Origin: Cristatella mucedo
Lineage: Eukaryota; Bryozoa; Phylactolaemata; Cristatellidae
NCBI GenBank assembly: GCA_009760855.2
Contig: WPIO01000015.1
Coordinates: forward strand, 4,142,001-4,206,000
Length of the DNA stretch: 64,000 bases
Direction: 5' to 3'
Shown here: positions 22,946-33,831 of the stretch, one piece after another
Position numbering within the stretch: the stretch's first letter is position 1
Layout of the letters: every line of letters begins with the position of its first letter
The notes under the pieces: generated by a model
Told to the model about the DNA's origin: nothing
What the model saw: the letters and a program-made list of their open reading frames with translations, nothing else
Databases searched by the model: none
Program-made: the position numbers and the translations under genes

Positions 22946-23399
22946 CCGTCAACAATGGCAACGTAAATTCTTAAACAGATGCGAAAGAAAATTTCCCTTA
23001 GAAATCTCTGAGGTTTCTCATTGGTTGAAATGAGCTGTTGGTTTGAATTCTTTCGGGCATGGTACGCTGAATTTGACTTTTTGAAGCTTGCATCATGGAT
23101 ACCACAGGTGCAGCTGTAGGTGTCTGGATTAGAGTTTGCAAAAAAGTTTTCGTTCATGTGTGTTTGTCAGGGCTTTAGATGTGATCTAGATGTGGTTTAG
23201 ATCACATCTTAACATCTGCAATAACGTTTTTCGTTTGAAACCTCAAAATTATCTAGTAAAATGCCTGGCTTAGATATTAATAGTAAATTCAACAAATGAG
23301 CACCGCTTCAAAATTCTCTGATAGTTACGTTAGGAATTTCGAAAGAGCTAAAATGGTTGGTTAGATTCCTAAGAGTATTAAATCTTTCTCTAAGCGTTT
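22946..23399. other. Unrecognised sequence before LINE-A
   Basis: It contains a short near-palindrome around 23,175-23,210 (GATGTGATCTAGATGTGG...CACATC). No gene is supported. Confidence 0.4.
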
Positions 23400-25440
23400 T
23401 CAATGAGCCGGAAAGGGTATGGTGTCGACAATAAACCATCTCCTCAACCGTTCCCAGATTAGCTCCTTACCTGATGATCCTTGTGATGATCTAGCCGATC
23501 GCTTCTCTCGATTCTTTGTGCAGAAGATAGACAAGATCAGGGAATCTATCCCGGCGATGACAACCTCCCCACTAGAATGATGTTCCTCGGTTCCTGGCTG
23601 CACCTCAATGTCTGCATTTAAGCAGGTCACTAGTGATCTAGTCCTAAAGTTCGTATCTCAAATCAAAGAAGACAACTAATCCTCTGGACCCTATTCCCAC
23701 TGTCCTGCTCCTACGTTGCATTGATCTGCTGCTGCCATGCATAAATAACATAATTTATATGTCATTAGCCTCAGGTCATGTCCGAGCACCTTTCAAAAAT
23801 CTGTAGTCAGGCCACTTCTCAACAAAGCGACATTAGACCAAGAGAACTTGAGCAACTACCGCCCAGCCTCCGTTCTACCATTCCTATCAAAGACACCGGA
23901 ACGGGTCGTGGCAGACCAGCTGAACTCATACATCGAAATCTCACACCTTGCTCTTAAGTTCCAGTGTGGCTTTAGAGCTAACCACTCCACAGAGTCAGCA
24001 TTGCTTAGGGTATACAGCGACCTATTTAGGCATGCAGATATCTCTGCTTGTTTTGCTCGATCTTTCGGCAGTTTTTGATACCATCGATCACAAAGTTCTT
24101 TTAGAGCGCCTCTCATCTCGCCTGGGCATCACTGGCACTGCTCTGCAATGGTTCAAGTCCTATCTCAGTGGGAGACTCCAGAGTATTGACGTGAATGGAC
24201 AAAGATCATCTGAAGTCCCTCTGAAATATGGAGTACCTCAGGGCTCCGTTCTAGGTCTGGTTCTTTTCACGGTTTATACTCTCCCTCTTGCTGATGTGAT
24301 TGCCAAGCACAATATAGGCTTTCACTTCTATGCGGACGACACTCAGTTGTACGTTTGCTTTGATCCCTCCCAGCCTTCGAGCACCTCAAATTCTCTCAAC
24401 TCACTTGCTGCATGCATTGATGACATCCGCACATGGATGGCAGCAAATTTTCTAAAACTAAACGACGATAAAACTAACTTACTAGTTATGGGCAAACCCA
24501 GTGTGATTCAGAGATTGGAAAGGCTGACTCTCAAAATTGGCTCTGCCAGCATATCTCCTGTTGCATCAGCTCGAAATCTAGGTGTCATATTCCAAAGCGA
24601 CCTCTCGTTAGACGACCATATCAGCTCCACAGTCAAATCTGCCTATTTTCAGCTTCATAACATTGCTAAAATTCGGGCTTGTTTAGACAAGGCTACCACG
24701 TCTAAGTTGGTCCATGCATTCGTGACATCTCGTCTCGACTTCTGCAACTCACTGCTTACTGGCCTACCAACATGTGCGATCAGGCGATTGCAGCTGGTGC
24801 AAAACTCTGCCAGCTAGGCATGTCTGTCGTGAGCGTCGCAGTTGCCACATTACACCACTTCTCGCTGACCTGCAGTGGCTACCAGTCAAGCAACGGATTG
24901 ACTTCAAGGTTTTTTCGCTCACTTTTAGGTCCCTTTATTCTATGGCTCCAGCCTATCTCTCAGATATACTACCCCATCCGGCCAAGCATCGTACCACCCA
25001 CTTTTCGGAATCCAACCGTCTACAAATACCTCGTGCAAATCTTAAATCCTTTGGAGACCGTGCATTTAGTTCATATGCTCCCAAAGCCTGGAAATCCCTC
25101 CCGACCTGCGTCAGAACATCCCCTGACCTGACCACATTTAAAAGGAACTTAAAAACACATCTATGTAGGACAGCATTTAGTGGGTCGCTGTGATTCATCC
25201 TTGATGTGCTCATGCGTGCTGACACTGTGCATGCTGCCACTAACCACATTTGCATGCTGACCCTGTGCATGTCACCCCTAACCATATTATTCTTTTTTTT
25301 TGTTTTTCAAGCATGATTTTACTTACCATTCAATTGCAGTTCCCTTTACAGCAAACGTAAAGCGCCTAGAAAGAGATTCAGTTCTCTGAGGGCGCTTTAT
25401 CAAGTGCAATATTGTTATTAATATTATTATTATTATGGTG
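23400..25440 (+). mobile_element. LINE-A (L2-like) copy: RT domain, C-terminal tail, 3' UTR
   Basis: This is the most complete LINE in the window. Broken frames cover the endonuclease-RT linker (from about 23,400) and RT motif 1 (NYRPASVLPFLSKTPERVV). After a frameshift near 24,030 a long frame follows, with LLDLSAVFDTIDHKVLLERL, GVPQGSVLG, the catalytic FYADDTQLYV and NFLKLNDDKTNLLVMG. A second frameshift near 24,815 leads into the C-terminal tail (WLPVKQRIDFKVFSLTFRSL, FSSYAPKAWKSLPTCV) with a stop at 25,193. The UTR ends in the conserved hairpin and ATT repeats. The frameshifts make it non-autonomous. The 5' part with the AP endonuclease is missing. Confidence 0.93.
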
Positions 25441-25524
25441 TATGCGCCTGAAAGCATGCTGGTATTGAAATTAGCGAAGCCCCCCCCCCCCCGCGACACT
25501 AATGTACTCCGCACCTGCGGCCAA

Positions 25525-26755
25525 TAATATTAATAATAATGCACTTGGTAAAGCGCCCTCAGAGAACTCAATCTCTTTCCAGGTGCTTTACATTTGCTGC
25601 AAAGGGAAACTTGATTGAATGGTGAGTAATATCATGCTTGATAAACAACACGAATAACATGGTTAGGGTGACATTTCAGAGGTACTCTGACTGATCTTTG
25701 TCCATTCACGTCAATACTCTTGAGTTTCCCACTGAGATAGGACTTGAACTATTGCAGAGCAGTGCCAGTGATGCCTAGTCGAGATGAGAGGCGCTCTAGA
25801 AGAACTTTGTGATCGATAGTATCAAAAGCTGCCGAAAGATCAAGCAAAACAAGCAGAGACACTCTACCCATGTCTGCATTCCTAAGTAGGTCGTTGTACA
25901 CCCTAAGCAATGTTGATTCTGTGGAGTAATGAGCTTTAAAGCCCGACTAAAACTTACTAGCAAGATGTGAGCTTTCGATATATGAGTTCAGCGGGTCCGC
26001 CACGACCCGTTTCAGTGTCTTAGATAGGAATTGTAGAAGAGAGACTGGGCGGTAGTTGCTCAAGTTCTCTAGGTCTAGTGTAGCTTTTTTGCGATTAGAG
26101 CTTTTTTGAAAGACTGGGACTTGACCTGTGGCTAATGACATACTAACGGTGTTAGTTATGCATGGCAGCAGCAGATCAATGTAAAGTAGGAGCAGGGCAG
26201 TGGGAATGGGACCTCTTCATTTTTGGTTGGGATATGAACTTCAGGACGAGATCACTAGTGACCTGCGTAAATGTAGACATTGAGGTGCTGCCAGGAATCG
26301 AGGAAGCGCATTTTAGGGGGATGTTGTAATCGCCGGGATTGACCCCTGATCTTGTCTATCTTCTGCAAAAAGAATCGAGAGAAGCGATCGGCTAGATCAT
26401 CACAAGTATCACAAGGGAATGAGCGAATCTGAGAGTGGTTGAGGAGATGGTTGACCGTCGACATCAGCATTTTTGGATTGTGCACCTGTGGCTCAACAAT
26501 GTTTTTATAGAAGCTAGACTTGACCTTTGCTAGGATCTATTGGTACGACGTACAGTAGGCCTCGTATGCCTGTCGGTGGATAGTCAGTCCCGATCTTTCG
26601 TATGCTTTTTCAAGCTTGCGCTTAGTAGACCTGGCTAGTTTAATGTCTGTGTAAACCATAGGTCGTCTGGGCGAGGGCGAACAGTGTGCTTCGTCAGAGG
26701 TGCAAACTCGTCGAGCGCGTCAGCTAGTGTCGCGTAGCCATCGACCTCTGCTGTG
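25525..26755 (-). mobile_element. LINE-A copy, inverted, with internal deletion
   Basis: Minus strand. It includes the end of the endonuclease region (DEFAPLTKHTVRPRPDDLWF, STKRKLEKAYERSGLTIHRQ) and the linker (MLMSTVNHLLNHSQIRSFPC, DLADRFSRFFLQKIDKIR). RT motif NYRPVSLLQFLSKTLKRVVA and DTIDHKVLLERLSS follow in broken form. It then jumps directly to the 3' UTR at about 25,690, so the catalytic core and C-terminal tail are deleted. The 3' end faces that of the copy at 23,400-25,440. Confidence 0.9.
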
Positions 26756-27374
26756 ATTCGTCGAGCTCTCGTATATGTAAGCGTTGAGAGGAATAAAGAT
26801 AGTCTCGTTTACAGCTTACCGCTCACGCTCTGTCTCTGTGAGACGCTTTGTCTCTGTGAGACTCCCACAAGACCCCCAATACCACCGCAGCCACCGTAGC
26901 ACAATAAGTACATGAACAGACGTGCAGTAAATACAAAATTACAGCTGGGATAATAATATTAAGCAATTAATGAAAAAACGAGACAAGAATACTTGGCAAG
27001 TATAAGTTAATTTTTCTCTGCAAGAGGGAGGAATGTTGAGATCGTAATAGAGAATGCACACCCCAGCCTGAGGCTGTGACGCCCTTAAATGGTGTTGTCT
27101 GCCGGTACTATGCTGGGATGGCCCTCACGACCTTGACTGACCAGTCGAAGCGCAGCGTTTCTGCTGTTGGCACTAGCAAAGGCACTGGGCAATCGGAGCG
27201 CAGGGTTCCTGGACGAAGACGACGGAAGCTCCAGTTGGATTAACATCTCTAGAAAGAGTCGTTGATTAAACGTTGTTGAGTTCGGTTGTGTTCCGAGTGC
27301 TTCAAGTCGTTTGCTGTTTAGAAATACGCCCCCACACACGCACATGCTCACCACATACACTCAAAAAGCGACAT
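26756..27374. other. Unrecognised, possible LTR-like edge
   Basis: Around 26,785-26,890 AATAAA is followed by CTGTCTCTGTGAGACGC and a second CTGTCTCTGTGAGACTCCC, then ACAAGACCCCCAATA. This looks like the 3' part of an LTR, but no second LTR or coding region is found. The remaining bases show no feature. Confidence 0.25.
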
Positions 27375-27450
27375 ATTAATAATAAAAATACGCTTGATGA
27401 AGCTTACACAGAGAACTCAATCTCTTTCTAGGCGCTTTACTATTTCTGAA
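27375..27450 (-). mobile_element. LINE-A 3' tail remnant
   Basis: It has the hairpin with GCGCCTAGAAAGAGATTGAG on the minus strand and an ATT-rich tail. Confidence 0.8.
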
Positions 27451-27939
27451 GTTGGCACTGTCAATTTCTGAGAACGTATAAAATCCCAGGAGCCGTAAAG
27501 CCGTAGCCAAATGTGCTAACGTACTCTTCCGACTTTCGGCAGCTCACCGCATTGTACTCTGCCTTCCGATTTGAACCTCCAAGCATTTATTGAAGCTATC
27601 CATTTAAACTACACAGAACATGTATCGTCATGGTTTTTCCCACGAGTAAGATGCTCTCCTTGGTAAGGTGCTAAGACCACAATAAAATCAAGAGATTATT
27701 TAAGATGGAGGATGCCTTCGTTACAAGATCTGAAAAGCCCCCCACGCCATCAACGCAGCTGACCCCCAGGAAAACGTTGACCCCAGCCAGCTTCTCCAGA
27801 CTGCTCAGAGTACAGGCGAGTCTGCTCGCTCAGTCTAAACCAACCGACTTGAAAGCCTTCAATTATCTTAAATTCCTCAGGTTAAACAAGCCTCTCAGAA
27901 ACTTTTTCAACAGTGCTTATAATTTTTATTATTGCCAGG

Positions 27940-28440
27940 TATAATAATAACAATAATGCACTTGATAAAGCGCCCTCAGAGAACTTTATCTCTCTCTAGA
28001 CGCTTTACATTTGCTGCGAAGGGAAATGCAATTGAATGGTGAGTAAAATCATGCTTGAAAACAAACAAACTGAATAATATGGTTAGGGGTGACATGCACA
28101 GGGTCAGCATGCAAATGCGGTTAGTGGCAGCATGCACAGTGTCAGCACGCATAAGCACATAAAGGACGAATCACAGCGACCCACTAAATGCTGTCCTAAA
28201 TAGGCAAGTTTTTAAGTTCCTTTTAAATGTGGTCAGGTCAGGGGATGTTCTGACGCAAGTCGGGAGTGAGTTCCAGGCTTTGGGAGCATGCGAACTAAAT
28301 GCACGGTCTCCAAAGGATTTAAGGTTTGCACGAGGTATTTGTAGACTGTTGGATTCCAAAAAGCAGGTGGTACGATGCTTGGCCGGATGGGGTAGTATAT
28401 CTGAGAGATACGCTGGAGCCAAAGAATGAAGTGACCTAAT
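27940..28440 (-). mobile_element. LINE-A 3' fragment (inverted partner)
   Basis: Minus strand: 83 codons of the C-terminal tail (MAPAYLSDILPHPAKHRTTC, FSSHAPKAWNSLPTCV) with stop, then the complete 3' UTR to the ATT tail at about 27,945. It is 5'-truncated. It forms an inverted repeat with the plus-strand copy that starts at 28,498. Confidence 0.92.
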
Positions 28441-28497
28441 TAGAAGGCTACCAGGTGTAGTAGATGCTTAAATCGACAAAGCAATCCCTTGGATCAA

Positions 28498-28882
28498 TCA
28501 ATCAAAGCAATCCTTTGGAGACCGTGCATTTAGTTCGTATGCTCCAAAAGTCTGGAACTCACTCCCGACCTGCGTCAGAACATCCCCTGACCTGACCACA
28601 TTTAAAAGGAACTTAAAAACACACCTATTTAGGACGGCATTTAGTGGGTCCCTGTAATTCGTCCTTGATGTGCTTATGCGTGCTGACACTGTGCATGCTG
28701 CCACTAACCACAATTGCATGCTGACCCTGTGCATGTCACACCTAACCACGTTATTCATGTTGTTTATCAAGAATGATATTACTCACCATTCAGTCGCGTC
28801 CCCCTTTGCAGCAAATGTAAAGCGCCTAGAAAGAGATTGAGTTCTCTGAGGGCGCTTTATCAAGTGCATTATTATTAATATT
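28498..28882 (+). mobile_element. LINE-A 3' fragment (inverted partner)
   Basis: Plus-strand 3' end: about 50 codons of the tail ending TAFSGSL, then the UTR, hairpin and ATT tail. It is nearly identical in layout to the minus-strand neighbour. Confidence 0.92.
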
Positions 28883-28883
28883 A

Positions 28884-28985
28884 TTACTCACTATTCAATT
28901 GCATTTCCCTTCGCAGCAACTGTAAAAGCCTAGAAAGAGATCGAGTTTTCTGAGGGCGCTTTATCCAGTGCATTATTATTATTGC
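28884..28985 (+). mobile_element. LINE-A 3' tail, extra tandem copy
   Basis: A second hairpin plus ATT tail directly follows the first one. Either it is a tail duplication or a very short insertion. Confidence 0.85.
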
Positions 28986-29129
28986 AATATTATTCGTTTG
29001 GCCGGATCGTCTTCCTGTCGGGGCAACATGGCCGCCATGGGATTCCGCGATTGGCTGAGCCGTAGCCCAATCGAATTCACGTATACACATCATACCGCTC
29101 TTTATGAGGGGAGAATGTTTACATTCCAG

Positions 29130-29267
29130 TAACTTCATTCCCGGAAACTCCCCAGCGCCTGCTGGCAGTCTGGTGTGCCGCGTGGTGCACGGAGTTTGTG
29201 CCGGCTAATTTTGAGCTGCTTCCAGACACTTCACAGACACTGCTTTGCGACGCGAGTTCTGTCACAG
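29130..29267 (+). CDS. Candidate exon of an unassigned gene
   Basis: It follows an acceptor (acattccag) and reads TSFPETPQRLLAVWCAAW, CTEFVPANFELLPDTSQTLL, then CDASSVT to a donor ACAG|gtaagc (phase 1). The amino-acid composition (W, C, amphipathic helices) looks like real protein. It joins in phase with the candidate exon at 29,335. I do not recognise the family. A helix like RLLAVWCAAWCTEFV could belong to a Ras-GEF N-terminal type module, but this is only a guess. Just upstream, GATTGGCTGAG and a CATGGCCGCCATGG block look promoter-like. Confidence 0.35.
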
Positions 29268-29334
29268 GTAAGCGGAGGTTGGAGTCATAGTGCGACTCTA
29301 AAGGTTCTCGGGTGGCGTTTAATCTAACGTGCAG

Positions 29335-29537
29335 CAACGCCCGCTCCTACTCGAGTGGTAGCTCGCGCGGCACGACGAGCCGCATTCGTCATGCCGCTTG
29401 AACCGCATGCCCTCTTCAGCGTGCAATTGCCACTGCGCACTGCACGCAGTTTGTCCGAGTCGTTGCGGCGGACGCTGTCGCGCCATTCGGCAACGCACGG
29501 CAGTCCGGGCGGTGTCCGGGTGAAACCGACGTGGTGA
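29335..29537 (+). CDS. Candidate exon with stop, unassigned gene
   Basis: It follows acgtgcag, only 67 bases after the previous candidate exon, and continues its frame: TPAPTRVVARAARRAAFV, MPLEPHALFSVQLPLRTARS, LSESLRRTLSRHSATHGS, to TGA at 29,537. It is GC-rich, so an open frame is less surprising. No family is recognised. A pseudogene fragment remains possible. Confidence 0.3.
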
Positions 29538-29614
29538 GCGCCGGCGTGCGCGCGACGCGCCGAAACCGCCCGCGCCGAAAACCAGCGTAAACTGGCGCGC
29601 CGGCGAAGGCAGGG

Positions 29615-29767
<153 letters not shown>

Positions 29768-29938
29768 CAGCTGCCTCGGGTGATCGTGCAGATAAGCTAG
29801 AAGCCGGAAAAACTAACTTGTAAAGAAGGCTAAGCCAATAGCCGGTCCTCTGTAGCTAGTGCAAACGAAGCTGTAGCGCCGCTCAACAGAGAAGCAAGCA
29901 ATGTATGTACGGTTTTCTTGATATTTTTGAGTCGCTTG

Positions 29939-29982
29939 AGCAGCTCACTTGCAGCTGAGCGAGCAGCTGCAAGTGAGCTGCT
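29939..29982. repeat. Perfect inverted repeat, 19-bp arms
   Basis: The arms AGCAGCTCACTTGCAGCTG (29,939-29,957) and the reverse complement (29,964-29,982) are separated by six bases. It would form a strong hairpin. Confidence 0.9.
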
Positions 29983-31571
29983 TCCGACGGTTAAACGTCC
30001 TATTGGAGCTACACCGTAACAAGCGTGTGTTCCAAGGCGACGCCTGCTGCTGCTGCACTGCTGGACTGGCTGCTGCCAGCAGCTGCTCCACCGGCTGTGC
30101 ACACTGGCATGACATGCTGCAGGCTGAAACAACGGAGTCGGCTGTCTGGCTGCAGCGTCTGTGCTGCAGAAGTCCACGTTAGCTGTGGGCCATTGTAAAG
30201 ATAGGCCGGAACTTTCGCCTTTTGTCAATTTTATTTCAGATTATATTCTTGTGCTCGTGTGACCCTTGCGTCGTGCAGGGCCTGAACTTACCCGTAAGGC
30301 CTGCCCTGGAGTGAGAGCAGGCCTTACGTACCGTTCTGCAAAGCATTCTCATGAAAAAGCTTTTTGTGCAAAAACTACTTGTTTTATCTTGTACACAACT
30401 CTCCAATTTACACTTTTCTTGCCGGCCTCAGCTTATCTATATCTGCTTATCTATATCATCTTATCTCATCTTATCTATACCCTTGCCGGTCTTATGATAC
30501 ATGGAAGATAAATCTTCCTAAATGCATGCTCGCAGCATGCATAATCCACACAAAACAGTTTTCAACGCCGACCACTTAATGGGTAACTTTCTCCGAAGCC
30601 TATTCACTCAAGACTATAAATATTTATGCACCCCGGTTGAGGCCATATTCGGATGCTTATGGAACTGAAGCAGCTTAACTGTACCTGAGTAAAGTGCAAA
30701 AAAATCAGTGATGGATCGAACCATGTGAAGTCATGCAGGCAAGGTTACGATGAGGTATCTGAGCTGCTTTGTCAAAGTTGAACGATTTCAAGGCACGAGG
30801 CAGTCATTTTAAAAATTGGGCTACCTTTTCAGGATCGAGCCTTGAAGCAGGAAAACATATTTTAGTATTTCAGTGCAAGATAATTCAGGCGAGGATCACT
30901 AGCTCCGGGCCTGTTTTATTCCCTGCTTCTGGCTTTTTCGGGTGGGAACCAGTGCAGTCACAGCATGCTGAAGGCTATGGAGCAAAGCTAGTTTACTAGC
31001 ATTATTTTGCTGGACCTTCACAAGCAGGGCAATGACAGAACATCGTGTGAATGGCATAGAAAATCATCCAGCTGGCAGCGAAACCATGCATAGCAGTTCT
31101 ACTATAGTGTTAAGTTAAACCTTTGGACTCATCATATCGGTATGAGTATTTGTGTTAATTGCATTTGCTAAGTATTGAATGACGGCTGTACTTATCGCGT
31201 GCTGGCCCTAATGTGAGACTGACATGGTCTCTGACTTTGTAGTCTCTATGCTGAAGCATATGCTTTTGATCATCAGCGATAGCTGGCCACGTACACCGAT
31301 AGCTGTTGTGAGTTTGCTTGCCTACAGCCCAGTACCAATTCAGTGGGCTGCTGATGCTGCGTTGCCAATGCGATTTATTTCATTTTTGCCCTACTTTGAT
31401 TTTATAGAACTTTTGTCCGAATGCTAGAATCGTGATGCCCTCATTTTTGGGTGACACATTGCTCTCTTTCTCTCTTTCAGATGATTTGGGGTGGTGGTGA
31501 CATGGCATGCATTGCTGTGCTACAGCGGTTCTGCCGATCTCTGCATTTACTGTCTCTCTCTCTCTTTTCAG
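29983..31571. other. Intergenic, unrecognised
   Basis: A 12-bp inverted repeat CGTAAGGCCTGC / GCAGGCCTTACG lies at about 30,293-30,328. Short TATCT-type repeats lie near 30,435-30,480. A minus-strand open frame at 29,830-30,228 shows no family signature. Confidence 0.4.
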
Positions 31572-31705
31572 ATAATGGAGTTCGGCTCTGATTATGTTTA
31601 TGCATCCGTAGACGTAGACGAGGATGAAGTGACGATCGCTGATGATAATGGTGATGCCGATGATGGTAAACAGAACCTTAAGATGATTGATGCTCGTGAA
31701 TCCAG
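31572..31705 (+). CDS. Candidate first coding exon, acidic N-terminus
   Basis: After ctcttttcag comes ATAATGGAGTTC; the frame reads MEFGSDYVYASVDVDEDEV and stays acidic to DARESR with a donor CCAG|gtgtgt (phase 2). It has the look of a 5' coding exon. It could be the first exon of the zinc-finger/VWA gene at 36,783, but no intermediate exons were found to connect it. I do not recognise it on its own. Confidence 0.35.
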
Positions 31706-31837
31706 GTGTGTATTGCAGGCAGATTCTATGGATCATGATCGAATGGCTATTCAGTAGTCGTCGACAGTCCAGTGCCTCTCGCAGTGCCTCTCGAGCATCG
31801 ATTCGCATATGCCAGCTGCTACAAGGACCGGCATAAT

Positions 31838-32062
31838 CATAATAATAATAATGCATTTGAAATAGCACCCTCGGAGAATTCAATCTATTTCTTTCTATGC
31901 ACTTTGTATTTGCTGCAAAGTAAGCATGATTAAGTGGTTAGTAGTAGCATTCTCTACAAACAACAGTAATAACATGGTTAGGGGTGACAGGCACAGGGTC
32001 AGCATACAAGTATGGTTAGTGGCTGCATGCACAGTGTGAGCATGCTTAAGTACATAAAGGAT
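31838..32062 (-). mobile_element. LINE-A 3' UTR, left half of a split copy
   Basis: ATT tail, hairpin and UTR on the minus strand. It breaks at about 32,062 where LINE-B begins, and the same LINE-A resumes at about 32,548. Confidence 0.88.
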
Positions 32063-32545
32063 AAATGTAATGTATCTCCGTCTGTAATTCCACAAAATCA
32101 TAAAGACCATGTGGGTGTTACGCGGGAGAATTTTGTATAGCCCACTCACAGCCTAAGCGGCATTCGGTAGCCAACAGACTTCGTCTCACGCAACAAAGAG
32201 AAAGTGGGAAGCATAGCAGAGTCAGGAGAGCAGCTGAGGTAGTGAGTAGCATGGAAGTAGCAGCTCAGGACCGCTGAAAAGGATGTGCCATAGTCGGCAG
32301 TAGGAGAGTAGTTGTCTTTTCGTAAGAATTGTGGAAGCGAGTTCCACAGTCTAGGACCTGCAGAGCTAAAGCTTCTGTCGCCAACTGTCTAAGCAGAGGA
32401 ATGGGACAGATAATTTATTGTCCGCACAGGACCCGAGGGCGTGGACAGGCTGAAATTGATGCAGCAGTTCAGCTAGGTACGAAGGAGCCAAGCCGTGGCG
32501 GGCCTTGTGGGTCAGCGTAAGAACTTTGCTCTGTATCCTTTGCTA
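32063..32545 (-). mobile_element. LINE-B copy nested in LINE-A
   Basis: It begins with TGTAATGTATCTCCGTCTGT, the reverse complement of the LINE-B 3' end, and runs through the C-terminal tail region to about 32,545. No long frame survives. Confidence 0.87.
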
Positions 32546-33000
32546 ATTGCAGGGACCCACTAAAAGCTGTCATATCTAGGTGCATTTTTAATTTCTTTTT
32601 AAATGTGGTCAAGTCAGGGGATGTCGCGATGGAAGTCGGGTATGAGTTCCAGGCTTTGGGAGCATACGAACTAAATGCACGGTTTCCAAAGGATTTGAGG
32701 TCTGTACGAAGTATTGGTAAACCATTGGATTCCGAAAAGCGGTGGTACGATGATAGGTAGCCTGGAGCCAAAGAATGAAGGGACCTGAAAGAGAGTGACA
32801 AATCCTTGAAAAAACAATCCGTTGCTTGACTGGTAGCCAGTGCAGGTCGGCAAAAAGTGGTATGATGTGGCAACTGCAACGCTCACGACAGACAAGCCTA
32901 GCTGCAGTGTTTTGCACCAGCTGTAAGCGCCTAATTGCACATGTCGGTAGGCCAGCAAGCAGTGAGTTACACGAACTAGGCAGGGCATCAATCAAATAGA
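32546..33000 (-). mobile_element. LINE-A C-terminal part, right half of the split copy
   Basis: On the minus strand, broken frames give CNSLLAGLPTCAIRRLQLVQ, FLDLHWLPVKQRI-type and FSSYAPKAWNSYPTSI pieces. Continuity with 31,838-32,062 matches intact copies. Confidence 0.88.
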
Positions 33001-33009
33001 TTATTATTA

Positions 33010-33430
33010 TTATTTATGTACCACCTGCTTTTCTGAATAAAATCGCTTAGCTACACCGCCTACGATTCTCAAATGCTTTGGCGACCGTGCATTAAGTTTG
33101 TTTGTTCCAATAGCTTCCGACTGTAGTCATGACATCCCCTGACCCGACAATATTTAAAAAGAAACTATGAAGGCAACTGTTTATTACAGTTTAGTGGGTC
33201 CTGTAATTCGGCATGTGACAGTTTACACGTGCTGACCATGTGCCTGCTACGACTAAGTGTCTCTACATTTGACCCTGTGCATGTCACATCTAAGAATGTC
33301 ATGCTTGATGACATTGCGGATGTTACCACTATTCATTTGGTCGTGCTTTCTTTATAGTATCTGTTAAGTCCCTAGAAAAAGATTCAGTTCTCTGAGGTGC
33401 CACAGAAATGAATTATTATTATTATTACGG
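33010..33430 (+). mobile_element. LINE-A 3' fragment, degenerate
   Basis: Plus-strand tail: GGCGACCGTGCATTAAGTTT, UTR phrases, and CCTAGAAAAAGATTCAGTTC followed by an ATTATTATT tail at 33,412-33,427. Confidence 0.8.
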
Positions 33431-33431
33431 C

Positions 33432-33831
33432 CATGAACTACTCTGAGCTCACTATTAACAGTTGCTGTTTGTCGTTTAGCATCGGAGCAGCAGGTGAAGC
33501 CCTACGTACACATGGTGTGGCCAGCAGCATGCATACCGATTATGGAGCTCCTGCGACCAGGACAGGTGCCTGCTTGTACCGTCTGCGCCTCCATTTCTTT
33601 CTCACTTGCCTCTGCCAGCTCATTCCCTTCTGCCACATGCTACAGTCCATGCTACCTCGTCAGCACAGTTTGCCAGCTCAGCGTCGCGAGCCGTGGCCTT
33701 CTGTCGAGATGCACCGTGTGTCGAGATGGCTCTCGAGCAGCCTCCAAACGTTGACCAACGAAGGCATCCTTGTCACGCTCGGTGTTCTGCCGTCTTTTTT
33801 GCATGCTTTGTCTCAGTGGCTATTTTCAGTC
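33432..33831 (+). other. Open frames of unclear status
   Basis: Three overlapping frames are open at 33,433-33,866 and an acceptor-like gtcgtttag lies at 33,479. One frame reads SEQQVKPYVHMVWPAACIP, another IGAAGEALRTHGVASSMHTD. No motif lets me choose, so I do not call a gene. Confidence 0.2.

Noticed and set aside
26785-26890. Possible LTR with AATAAA
   Set aside because: No second LTR, primer-binding site or gag-pol coding region nearby; kept only as a remark.
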